From JANQOH01 sp965242575 (GTDB lineage: Bacteria; Pseudomonadota; Alphaproteobacteria; UBA7887): a stretch of 64,000 nucleotides of DNA. The stretch's first letter is position 1, and the number at the start of each line of letters is the position of its first letter. The translations under genes and the position numbers were made by a program. The notes beneath the pieces are model-generated. The model had not been told where the DNA came from and searched no databases. It worked only from the letters and a program-made list of their open reading frames with translations. Shown in pieces: positions 8,442 through 15,343 of the stretch. Location: positions 1,426,001 to 1,490,000 of the forward strand of contig OZ251461.1 in the NCBI GenBank assembly GCA_965242575.1, read 5' to 3'.

Positions 8442-8480
8442 GGGGCGGAGGGCCGGCGCCGCGCCGGCGGCCTTCGCCCC
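8442..8480 (+). terminator. GC-rich hairpin after precursor 2
   Basis: GGGGCGGAGG pairs with CCTTCGCCCC around an inner GCCGGCG/CGCCGGC stem. There is no U tract, so termination strength is uncertain. It ends three bases before the -35 box of the next promoter and would separate the two transcription units. Confidence 0.45.
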
Positions 8481-8483
8481 GTC

Positions 8484-8512
8484 TTGACATTTGCGTTCGC
8501 CTGTGCTATGAG
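8484..8512 (+). promoter_or_regulatory. Sigma70-type promoter of NHLP precursor 3
   Basis: TTGACA at 8484-8489 and TATGAG at 8507-8512 with a 17-bp spacer. The spacer end TTCGCCTGTGC is shared with the promoter at 9207. Confidence 0.7.
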
Positions 8513-8563
8513 CGCGCCGTCAATCGCCACCGGGCGAACGCTCTATCGAGGAGGAAACGAACG

Positions 8564-8860
8564 ATGGCCGAGTTCCCGTTCCGGAAGATCTCCGATCTCT
8601 ACCATGAAGACGCCGAGTTCCGCGCCGCGGCCGACCGCGACGCGCGCGCGGCGCTGGCCGACCAGGGCGTCCACTTCGACGGGCCGGGCGAGGTCCGCCT
8701 CGCGGCCGACACCGAGGACACCATGTACCTCGTGTTCCCGCCCGACCCGAACGCGGCCGTTCCGGACGACGCGCTGGACGGCGTCGCCGGCGGCGTGGGC
8801 GGCTGGGGCTACAGCCGCGAGTGGTATTCGGCGGGCGGACGGTACGACAGCAGCCGCTGA
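8564..8860 (+). CDS. NHLP-type RiPP precursor peptide 3
   Basis: A 98-residue peptide preceded by GAGGAGGAAACGAACG. Its 77-residue leader (FPFRKISDLYHEDAEFRAAA, GPGEVRLAAD, LVFPPDPNAAVPDD, LDGVAGG) is almost the same as those of precursors 4 and 5. The core is 21 residues, with two Trp, three Tyr, six Gly... rich in aromatic residues, and ends in SAGGRYDSSR, nearly the end of precursor 2. It has no Cys, so any azoline formation would use Ser. It has its own promoter and a hairpin after the stop. Confidence 0.88.
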   Translation: MAEFPFRKISDLYHEDAEFRAAADRDARAALADQGVHFDGPGEVRLAADTEDTMYLVFPPDPNAAVPDDALDGVAGGVGGWGYSREWYSAGGRYDSSR

Positions 8861-8871
8861 CGCCCCCCCGA

Positions 8872-8910
8872 GCGGGAAGGAGGACCGGCGCCGCGCCGGC
8901 CCTCCGCCCC
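8872..8910 (+). terminator. GC-rich hairpin after precursor 3
   Basis: GCGGGAAGGAGG pairs imperfectly with CCTCCGCCCC around the core CCGGCG-CCG-CGCCGG. The core is the same as in the hairpin after precursor 2. No U tract. Confidence 0.4.
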
Positions 8911-8955
8911 GCAGTCCTCGTCCCGGCGCCGATGGCGTCGGCGGGGCGCTGAACG

Positions 8956-9210
8956 ACGACCGGGCGCCCGCCCGGGAGATATCCGGGATCCTCACCATGA
9001 AGGTGCCGGGTTCTGCGCCCCGGCCGGCTGCGTTGCGCGCGCGGCGCCGGACGGGCGCGGCCTCCGTTTCGCGGCCTCCGTTTCGACAGGCCGGGCGAGG
9101 CCCGCATCGCGGCCGACGGCGGGGAGGCGACACACGCCGCGCTCCCGCCCGATCCGTATCCGATCCTGCCGGACGCCGGCGCCGGCTGGCGCAGGCCGAT
9201 CGGGACTTGA
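8956..9210 (+). pseudogene. Decayed NHLP precursor gene
   Basis: The sequence GAACGACGACCGGG matches GAACGATGACCGGG of precursor 2, with the ATG start changed to ACG at 8956-8958. Downstream, pieces of the leader are still visible in different frames: a REIS-like segment, then PGEARIAADGGEATHAALPP, DPYPILPDAG and a stop at 9208-9210. The characteristic GG cleavage site is lost. Frameshifts and a missing start make expression as a precursor impossible. Its end overlaps the -35 box of the next promoter. Confidence 0.7.
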
Positions 9211-9235
9211 CTTTTCACTTCGCCTGTGCTATACC
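9207..9235 (+). promoter_or_regulatory. Sigma70-type promoter of NHLP precursors 4 and 5
   Basis: TTGACT at 9207-9212 and TATACC at 9230-9235 with a 17-bp spacer, sharing CTTCGCCTGTGC with the promoter at 8484. The -35 box overlaps the stop codon of the dead precursor. Confidence 0.68.
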
Positions 9236-9275
9236 TGCGCCGTAAGTCGCAAGTCCTGCAAGGAGGAGAAGAACG

Positions 9276-9578
9276 ATGACCGAGTTCCCGTTCCGGAAGA
9301 TCTCCGATCTCTACCATGAAGACGCCGAGTTCCGCGCCGCGGCCGAAACCGACGCGCGCGCGGCGCTGGCCGGCGAGGGCGTCCGCATCGGCGGGCCGGG
9401 CGAGGTCCGCCTCGCGGCCAACACCGAGGACACCGTGCATGTCGTGTTCCCGCCCGACCCGAACGCCGCCGTTCCGGACGGCGCGCTGGACGGCGTCGCC
9501 GGCGGCGTAAGGTTCGCCGCCTCGGAGGCCTACGCCATAGCGAGCTGGTCGAATCTCGGTTTGCACCGCCGCCCGTAG
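9276..9578 (+). CDS. NHLP-type RiPP precursor peptide 4
   Basis: A 100-residue peptide after AAGGAGGAGAAGAACG. The 77-residue leader carries FPFRKISDLYHEDAEFRAAA, GPGEVRLAAN, VVFPPDPNAAVPDG and LDGVAGG. The 23-residue core (VRFAASEAYAIASWSNLG, then a basic end) has three Ser, no Cys and no Thr, and is unrelated to the cores of precursors 1-3. The next precursor starts 24 bases after its stop, so both are likely to be on one transcript. Confidence 0.88.
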   Translation: MTEFPFRKISDLYHEDAEFRAAAETDARAALAGEGVRIGGPGEVRLAANTEDTVHVVFPPDPNAAVPDGALDGVAGGVRFAASEAYAIASWSNLGLHRRP

Positions 9579-9602
9579 GCCGCCCCGGAGAGGAGACGAA
9601 CG

Positions 9603-9908
9603 ATGACCGGGTTCCCGTTCCGGAAGATCTCCGAACTCTACCGCGAAGACGCCGGGTTCCGCGCCGCGGCCGACCGCGACGCGCGCGCGGCGCTGGCGGA
9701 GCGGGGCGTCCACATCGGCGGGCCGGGCGAGGTGCGCCTCGCGGCCGACACCGGGGACGTCGTGCACGTCGTGTTCCCGCCCGACCCGAACGCCGCCGTC
9801 CCGGACGGCGCGCTGGACGGCGTCGCCGGCGGAAGGTACATTCCCGCGGACGTCGCAGAGCATATGGACTGGAGCGGTTGGTACCGTCGCGGAGTGGGAT
9901 TCCTGTAG
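9603..9908 (+). CDS. NHLP-type RiPP precursor peptide 5
   Basis: A 101-residue peptide after GGAGAGGAGACGAACG. The 77-residue leader is of the same type (FPFRKISELYREDAGFRAAA, GPGEVRLAAD, VVFPPDPNAAVPDG, LDGVAGG). The 24-residue core begins RYIPADVAEHMDWSGWYRRG and has a single Ser and no Cys or Thr. This is a poor substrate for extensive azole formation, so another modification may be involved or only one ring is made. It is the last precursor before the cyclodehydratase, 91 bases upstream of the GTG at 10000. Confidence 0.87.
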   Translation: MTGFPFRKISELYREDAGFRAAADRDARAALAERGVHIGGPGEVRLAADTGDVVHVVFPPDPNAAVPDGALDGVAGGRYIPADVAEHMDWSGWYRRGVGFL

Positions 9909-9999
9909 GCCGCCTCGGCGCCCGCTGCGCCCCACCGCAGCCGGCCATGGGCGGGCGTGCGCGGCGGCCGTCGACCGCTCCTCCGCCCCGCCCGCGCCG

Positions 10000-12261
10000 G
10001 TGAAACGCGCGGCGCGCGACCGCGGCCTCGTCGAACGGCCGATCCTCGCGCCGCATCTCTCTTTCCATCCCTCCGGCGGCGACTCCGCGCTTCTCGTCTC
10101 CGAAGTCGGCGCCCACCCCGTCGAAGGGCGGATCTACGTCGACGTCCTGCCGCTGCTCGACGGGACCCGCGCGCTCGGCGAGGTCGCCGCCGCGCTCTCT
10201 GGGCGACATTCCGCGCTGCAGGTCCGGACCGCCCTCGCCGCGCTGGCGGCGCGGGGGGTCGCGGTCTCGGCCGAATACGCGATGGACCGGCGCATGGCGG
10301 CGTTCTGGTCCGCGCTCGGCGCAACCCCCCTCTTCGCCGAGGAGCGCCTGGCGGCGGCGCCGGCGGCGTTGCGCGGCGAAGGCGCCGGGCGCATCGCCGG
10401 CCCGCTCGCCGATATGGGCGTTCGCGTCGCCGCGGCGGGCGGGGACGCCGCCCTCGCCGTCCGGGTCGCGCCCGGCTATCTCGACGACTCGCTGGCCGAG
10501 GCCAACCGGCGCCGGCTCGCGCGCGGCGGCGACTGGATCCCGGTGGCGCCGGACGGCGCGCGGGCGCTGTTCGGCCCGGTCTTCCGGCCCGGCGCGGGCG
10601 GCCCGTGCTGGGCCTGCCTCGCGCATCGCGTCCGCGGTAACAGCGAGGCGGAGAGCTTCCTCCGCGCGCGCGGCGCCGGCGCGGCCCCGCGCCTCGGCCC
10701 GCCCGCCCTCGCCGAGGCGGCGCTGCGGCTGGCGGCGGCGGGGATCGCGCAGTGGATCGTGTTCGGCGGCGAGGCGCCGCTGGGCGCGCATGCGATGTCG
10801 CTCGATGCGGCGGACCTCGGCGCCCGGCGCCACCGCGTGACGCGGCGGCCGCAATGCCCGGCCTGCGGCGACCCGGCGGCGCGCCGCCCCGACCGCGAGT
10901 CGGCGCCGGTGCGGCTCGCCTCCAGCCCCGCGCCGGTCCGCACCAGCGGCGGCATGCGCGCCGTCCCGCCGGAGGAGACGATGCGCCGCCACGGCCATCT
11001 GGTCGACCCGGTGAGCGGCGTGGTCGCGCGCTTCGGGCCGCTGGCGCCGGAGGGCGACCCGTGGCTGCACGTCTTCCGCGCCGGGGCCAACCTGGCGCTG
11101 CGGACGGCGGACCCGCGCCTGCTGCGCAACAGCCTGCGCGAGTGGTGTGTGGGCAAGGGCGCCGCCGCGGCGCAGGCCCGGGCGAGCGCGCTGTGCGAGG
11201 CGGTCGAGCGCCGCTCCGGCGTCTGGCATGGCGACGAGGTCCGCCGCCGCGCGCGGTTCGCCGATTTCGCCGACGGCGACGCCCTCCGTCCCGGCGCGGT
11301 CCTCCTGTTCAGCGACCGCCAGATGGCGGACGCCGATGCCCTCAACGCCGGCGGCCCGGTCCGCAACCTCGTCCCGGCGCCGTTCGACGCCGAGGCCGAG
11401 ATGGACTGGACGCCGGTGTGGTCGCTCACCGCCGAACGCCGCCGCTGGCTGCCGACGCAGATACTCTATTACGCCGCGCCGACCGGGGAAAGGACCTGTG
11501 CGCCGCCGGATTCGAACGGCTGCGCGGCGGGCAACACGCTCGAGGAAGCCGTCCTCCAGGGCTTCCTGGAGCTGGTCGAGCGCGACGCCTTCGCCTGCTG
11601 GTGGTACAACCGGGCGCGCCTGCCCGAGGCGGATCTCGACGGTTTCGGCGACCCGTGGCTGGCGCGCGCGCGGGAGCGTTACCGCGCGCGCAACCGCGAC
11701 GTGTGGCTGCTGGACGCGACCCATGACCTGGGCGTTCCGGTCTTCGTCGCCGTGTCGCGGCGCACCGACAAGGCGGCGGAGGACATCATCTACGCCGCCG
11801 GCGCGCATTTCGACTCGCGCCTCGCCGCGCTGCGCGCGGTGACCGAGTTGAACCAGTATCTGGCGGTGGCGGGCGGCGCGCGGGCGGACGGTTCGGGCTA
11901 TCTCGGCGGCGGCGCGGAGACGCTGCGCTGGTGGCGGACGGCCAGGCTCGCCGACCACGCCTGGCTCGCCCCCGGCGGCGGCGCCCGTCCGCCCGCCCGC
12001 CCGGCGCCCGACACGGCAGACCTGCGCGACGCGGTGGAGCACGGCCGCGCGCTGGTCGAGGCCAGGGGGATGGAGTTTCTCGTCCTCGACCAGACCCGGC
12101 CCGACATCGGCCTGCCGGTGGCGCGAACCATCGTTCCCGGCCTGCGCCATTTCTGGCCCCGCTTCGCGCCCGGCCGCCTCTACGACGTCCCGGTGGCGAT
12201 GGGCTGGCGCGACTCGCCGGCGGACGAAGCCGACCTCAACCCGGTTCCGGTCATCATCTGA
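10000..12261 (+). CDS. Fused TOMM cyclodehydratase (C domain plus YcaO)
   Basis: A 753-residue protein with a GTG start at 10000. Residues 1 to about 310 form the ThiF-like C domain that binds leader peptides, with a probable zinc site of two CxxC pairs (CWAC at 203-206 and CPAC at 286-289). From about 325 to the end lies the YcaO domain, which uses ATP to activate the amide during azoline formation. Its ATP-site motifs are visible as SALCEAVERRSG and AVLQGFLELVERDAF. The C-terminus is NPVPVII rather than the PxPxP common in this group. The position directly after five precursor genes makes it their probable modifying enzyme. No dehydrogenase for oxidising azolines and no peptidase/exporter gene is found next to it. 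Confidence 0.9.
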   Translation: MKRAARDRGLVERPILAPHLSFHPSGGDSALLVSEVGAHPVEGRIYVDVLPLLDGTRALGEVAAALSGRHSALQVRTALAALAARGVAVSAEYAMDRRMAAFWSALGATPLFAEERLAAAPAALRGEGAGRIAGPLADMGVRVAAAGGDAALAVRVAPGYLDDSLAEANRRRLARGGDWIPVAPDGARALFGPVFRPGAGGPCWACLAHRVRGNSEAESFLRARGAGAAPRLGPPALAEAALRLAAAGIAQWIVFGGEAPLGAHAMSLDAADLGARRHRVTRRPQCPACGDPAARRPDRESAPVRLASSPAPVRTSGGMRAVPPEETMRRHGHLVDPVSGVVARFGPLAPEGDPWLHVFRAGANLALRTADPRLLRNSLREWCVGKGAAAAQARASALCEAVERRSGVWHGDEVRRRARFADFADGDALRPGAVLLFSDRQMADADALNAGGPVRNLVPAPFDAEAEMDWTPVWSLTAERRRWLPTQILYYAAPTGERTCAPPDSNGCAAGNTLEEAVLQGFLELVERDAFACWWYNRARLPEADLDGFGDPWLARARERYRARNRDVWLLDATHDLGVPVFVAVSRRTDKAAEDIIYAAGAHFDSRLAALRAVTELNQYLAVAGGARADGSGYLGGGAETLRWWRTARLADHAWLAPGGGARPPARPAPDTADLRDAVEHGRALVEARGMEFLVLDQTRPDIGLPVARTIVPGLRHFWPRFAPGRLYDVPVAMGWRDSPADEADLNPVPVII

Positions 12262-12377
12262 CGCGGAGGCTCCCGCCGCGGGCGATTCGCGGGGGCCGCC
12301 CGGCGGCTCCGGCCCGAATTCCCGGACCGCTCCCGGAATCCGTCGCCGGAGCGGCCGGGACTACGGGACGATGCGGC

Positions 12378-12683
12378 CTAGATGCAGCCGCTGGCGCCTT
12401 GCAGCGGCGACGGGGTCCAGCAATCGGCGCAATACCGGCTTCCGCCGGACACCGCGTCGATCTGCTCGTCGCGGAGTTTCGCGTTGGGGTCGGGCGGGAA
12501 CACCACATGCGCCACGTCCGCGGTGTCGACGGCGAGTCGCACCTCGTCGAAGGGCAGCGCGACGCCCATCGACTCCAGCGCGCCCTTCGGGTCGCGCTCC
12601 ATGCGCGCGCGGAACTCCGGGTCGCCGCTCCAGGCGTCGCGCGCCGATTCCGCCGCTTGCGCCAATTGGTTTTCGTTGAGCAT
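12378..12683 (-). CDS. NHLP-type RiPP precursor peptide 6 (opposite strand, Cys-containing core)
   Basis: A 101-residue peptide from ATG 12683, convergent with the cyclodehydratase gene. The leader (1-81) is more distant from the other five: LNENQLAQAAESARDAWSGD, DPEFRARMERDPKGALES, VVFPPDPNAKL, EQIDAVSGG. It resembles the textbook NHLP family most. The 20-residue core, SRYCADCWTPSPLQGASGCI, holds three Cys, four Ser... including a Thr, and is the best azole substrate of the set. Its promoter has the same -35 and spacer design as the forward precursor promoters. Confidence 0.87.
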   Translation of the reverse strand: MLNENQLAQAAESARDAWSGDPEFRARMERDPKGALESMGVALPFDEVRLAVDTADVAHVVFPPDPNAKLRDEQIDAVSGGSRYCADCWTPSPLQGASGCI

Positions 12684-12717
12684 TGGACTTCTCCCTCGGT
12701 TTCGTTGAGCTTGCGGG

Positions 12718-12746
12718 ACCTTACACGAAACCGGCGCCTTTGTCAA
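12718..12746 (-). promoter_or_regulatory. Sigma70-type promoter of NHLP precursor 6
   Basis: On the minus strand TTGACA (12746-12741) and TAAGGT (12723-12718) are separated by 17 bp, 35 bases upstream of the ATG at 12683. Confidence 0.65.
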
Positions 12747-12865
12747 TACGGCCCGGTTGTCGATACGGCTTGGCCGTCGGGACGGCTTGGCGCGCTTGAC
12801 GGCGGCGCGGAATGCGCCCAAATGACGGGCGCGGACCCCGCCGCGCCCAGGACGGAGACTGAGAG

Positions 12866-13432
12866 ATGTTCATCCAGACCGAGCCGACGCCGAACCCGGC
12901 GACGATGAAGTTCCTGCCCGGCGAGACCGTTCTCGACCGGGGGACCGCCAGTTTCGCCGACGCCGAGGCGGCGGCGCGCTCGCCGATGGCGGAGCGCCTG
13001 TTCCTCGTCGACGGCGTCGAGGGCGTGTTCCTGGGGTCGGATTTCGTCACCGTCACCAAGGCGCACGACGCGGAGTGGCAGTTGCTCAAGCCGTCGATCC
13101 TCGGCGTGATCATGGAGCACTACATGTCCGGCGCGCCGATGCTGCTCGACGACCGGAGCGCGACGGCGCACGCGGCGGCCCCGGCGGAGTCGGAGGAGGA
13201 CGCCGAGATCGTCGCGCAGATACAGGAGCTGCTCGACACCCGCGTGCGCCCGGCGGTGGCCCAGGACGGCGGCGACATCGTCTTCCACGGCTACGAGGAC
13301 GGCGTGGTGATGCTGGAGATGCATGGCGCGTGCTCCGGCTGCCCGAGCTCCACCGCGACCCTCAAATACGGCATCGAGAACATGCTGCGGCACTACGTGC
13401 CGGAGGTGGTGGAGGTGCGCGCCGTCTTCTGA
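12866..13432 (+). CDS. nfuA: NifU-like Fe-S scaffold/carrier protein (NfuA/Nfu1 type)
   Basis: A 188-residue protein. Residues 1-90 are the Nfu N-terminal domain (FIQTEPTPNPATMKFLPG), and residues 110-188 are the NifU C-terminal domain with the cluster-binding CSGC motif (GACSGCPSST). It carries [4Fe-4S] clusters to target proteins. It faces the endonuclease III gene, itself an Fe-S protein, and the two coding ends overlap by 40 bases (13393-13432). It is divergent from precursor 6 and probably has its own promoter. Confidence 0.93.
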   Translation: MFIQTEPTPNPATMKFLPGETVLDRGTASFADAEAAARSPMAERLFLVDGVEGVFLGSDFVTVTKAHDAEWQLLKPSILGVIMEHYMSGAPMLLDDRSATAHAAAPAESEEDAEIVAQIQELLDTRVRPAVAQDGGDIVFHGYEDGVVMLEMHGACSGCPSSTATLKYGIENMLRHYVPEVVEVRAVF

Positions 13433-14103
13433 CGCGCCGCGCCGGTTCGAGCGGCGGTCTTGCCGGGGTAGCGGCAGAGGTCGCCGAGGACGCAGTCCGG
13501 GCAGGCGGGCTTGCGCGCCTTGCATACGTAGCGCCCGTGCAGGATCAGCCAGTGGTGCGCGTGGCGCTTGTAGCGTTCGGGCACGATGTCGAGCAGGCGG
13601 TCCTCGACCGCGCGGGGGGTCTTGCCGCGCGCCAGGCCGGTGCGGTTGCCGAGGCGGAAGATATGCGTGTCGACAGCGATGGTGGGTTCGCCGAAGGCGC
13701 TGTTGAGCACCACGTTCGCGGTCTTGCGCCCCACCCCCGGCAGCGCCTCCAGCGCCGCGCGGTCGCACGGGACGTCGCCGCCGTGGCGTTCGACCAGCAA
13801 CCGGCTCAGCGCGATCACGTTCCTCGCCTTGGTCCGGTAGAGGCCGATGGTGCGGATCGCCTCGCGCAGTTTCTCCTCGCCGAGCGCCGCCATCGCCTCG
13901 GGCGTGTCGACCTTCGCGAACAGCGGGCCGGTGGCCTTGTTCACGCCCACGTCGGTCGCCTGCGCCGAGAGCACGACGGCGATCAGCAGCGTATAGGGGT
14001 TGCGGTATTCGAGCTCGGTCTTCGGCGCCTCGCGCCCGGCGGCCAGCCGCGCGAACGTCTCCGCCGCCTGGCTCCGCGTCATGTCCCCGCTCATGGCGGC
14101 CAT
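13393..14103 (-). CDS. nth: Endonuclease III (base-excision DNA glycosylase/AP lyase)
   Basis: A 236-residue protein. The helix-hairpin-helix LPGVGRKTANVVLN carries the catalytic Lys, AVDTHIFRL carries the catalytic Asp, and the C-terminal cluster loop has C-x6-C-x2-C-x5-C spacing (CKARKPACPDCVLGDLC). It removes oxidised pyrimidines from DNA. Alternative starts exist a few codons downstream of ATG 14103. It overlaps convergently with nfuA, so transcription of one may interfere with the other. Confidence 0.95.
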   Translation of the reverse strand: MAAMSGDMTRSQAAETFARLAAGREAPKTELEYRNPYTLLIAVVLSAQATDVGVNKATGPLFAKVDTPEAMAALGEEKLREAIRTIGLYRTKARNVIALSRLLVERHGGDVPCDRAALEALPGVGRKTANVVLNSAFGEPTIAVDTHIFRLGNRTGLARGKTPRAVEDRLLDIVPERYKRHAHHWLILHGRYVCKARKPACPDCVLGDLCRYPGKTAARTGAARQKTARTSTTSGT

Positions 14104-14171
14104 GCATAGCGCGGACCGGCGGCGCCGGGAACCCCGCGCGGGCCGCGCCGGGCCGTGCTACCCTCGCCGCC

Positions 14172-14873
14172 ATGCCGCATTCGGTGCGCCGCCACCTGCG
14201 CGTCGAGATCGACGCCTACGACCGCGCGATCCGGAGTTTCGTCCCCGGCTACGAGGAGATGCTCCGCGCCGCCGCGCGCGAGGTCGCGGCGGCCGCCGGC
14301 GGCGGCGCGGTTCTGGAGCTGGGCGCGGGGAGCGGCGCGTTCTCGGAGGCGTTGCTGGAGCGCCCGGAGGTCGGCGCGGTCGAGCTGGTCGACGCCGATG
14401 CGGAGATGCTCGGCCGCGCCCGCGTCCGGCTCGCGCGGTTCGGCGGCCGGGCGCGCTTCCGCGAGGCGTCGTTCGACGATCCGTTCCCGCCCTGCGCCGC
14501 CGCCGCCGCCTCGCTCGCGCTGCACCACGTCCCGACGCTGGAGCGGAAGCGCGCGCTCTACCGGCGCGTCTGCGCGGCCCTCCCGCCCGGCGGGGTTTTC
14601 GTCAACGCCGACGTGACCATGCCCGCCGCGCCGGCGGCGCGCGCCGCGGCTTTTCGCCGCTGGACCGCGCACATGGCGGCGCACGGCGTCGACGCCGCGC
14701 AGGCGCGCCGCCATTTCGCCGAGTGGTCGGAGGAGGACACCTATTTTTCGCTCGAGGACGAACTGGCGGCGATGACCGGGGCCGGGTTCGCCGCGCGCCG
14801 GGTGTGGAGCGACGCCCCCATATCCGTCCTGGCGGGGCGCAAACCGGCTTCTCCGTGCGCGGGCCGCTCCTGA
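14172..14873 (+). CDS. Class I SAM-dependent methyltransferase
   Basis: A 233-residue protein with the SAM-binding glycine motif VLELGAGSGAF, the acidic ribose-binding end of strand 2 (VELVDADAEML) and a post-motif ALHHVPTL. The profile fits the methyltransferase 11/25 families. It shares 19 bases with the downstream DUF2244 gene. The substrate is unknown. Divergent from nth. Confidence 0.85.
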   Translation: MPHSVRRHLRVEIDAYDRAIRSFVPGYEEMLRAAAREVAAAAGGGAVLELGAGSGAFSEALLERPEVGAVELVDADAEMLGRARVRLARFGGRARFREASFDDPFPPCAAAAASLALHHVPTLERKRALYRRVCAALPPGGVFVNADVTMPAAPAARAAAFRRWTAHMAAHGVDAAQARRHFAEWSEEDTYFSLEDELAAMTGAGFAARRVWSDAPISVLAGRKPASPCAGRS

Positions 14874-15343
14874 TCGACGCCGAGCTGCGCCCGAACCGGT
14901 CGCTGGGGCGGGCCGGGTTCCTGGCGCTGATGGCGTGCGTGGCGCTGGCGAGTTTCGGCGCCGGGCTGGCCTTCGCGCTGGCGGGGGCGTGGCCGGTGTT
15001 CGGCTTTTTCGGCCTCGACGCGGCGCTGGTGTGGCTCGCCTTCCGGCTCAACTACCGCGGCGGGCGGGTCGTCGAGCGCCTGCGCCTGTCTCCGGCGCTG
15101 TGCGAGGTCGAGCGCGTCGCGCCGTCCGGGCGCGCCGAGCGGTGGACCTTCCAGCCCTTCTGGCTCCGCGTCGCGCTGGAGGCGCCGGAGGAGCACCATT
15201 GCCGCCTCACCCTGTCGAGCCGCGGAACCCGCCTCGCCCTCGGGACCTTCCTCGCGCCGGAGGAGCGGCGCGAGTTCTACCGCGCGCTGCGCGGCGCGCT
15301 CGACGGGCTGCGCTCCAGCCCCAGCACGTCGCGCATGTCGTAG
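14855..15343 (+). CDS. DUF2244 integral membrane protein
   Basis: A 162-residue protein with a GTG start at 14855, inside the end of the methyltransferase gene. It has two adjacent membrane helices near residues 30-70 (LALMACVALASFGAGLAF and WPVFGFFGLDAALVWLAF) and a cytosolic domain with ERWTFQPFWLRVALE, the signature of DUF2244, a family typical of alphaproteobacteria. Function unknown. Its 3' end overlaps the convergent dapB gene by 67 bases. Confidence 0.8.
   Translation: MRGPLLIDAELRPNRSLGRAGFLALMACVALASFGAGLAFALAGAWPVFGFFGLDAALVWLAFRLNYRGGRVVERLRLSPALCEVERVAPSGRAERWTFQPFWLRVALEAPEEHHCRLTLSSRGTRLALGTFLAPEERREFYRALRGALDGLRSSPSTSRMS

Noticed and set aside
9909..9999. A separate promoter for the cyclodehydratase
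   Set aside because: No TTGACW-like box with proper spacing was seen; transcription from precursor 4 and 5 is more likely.
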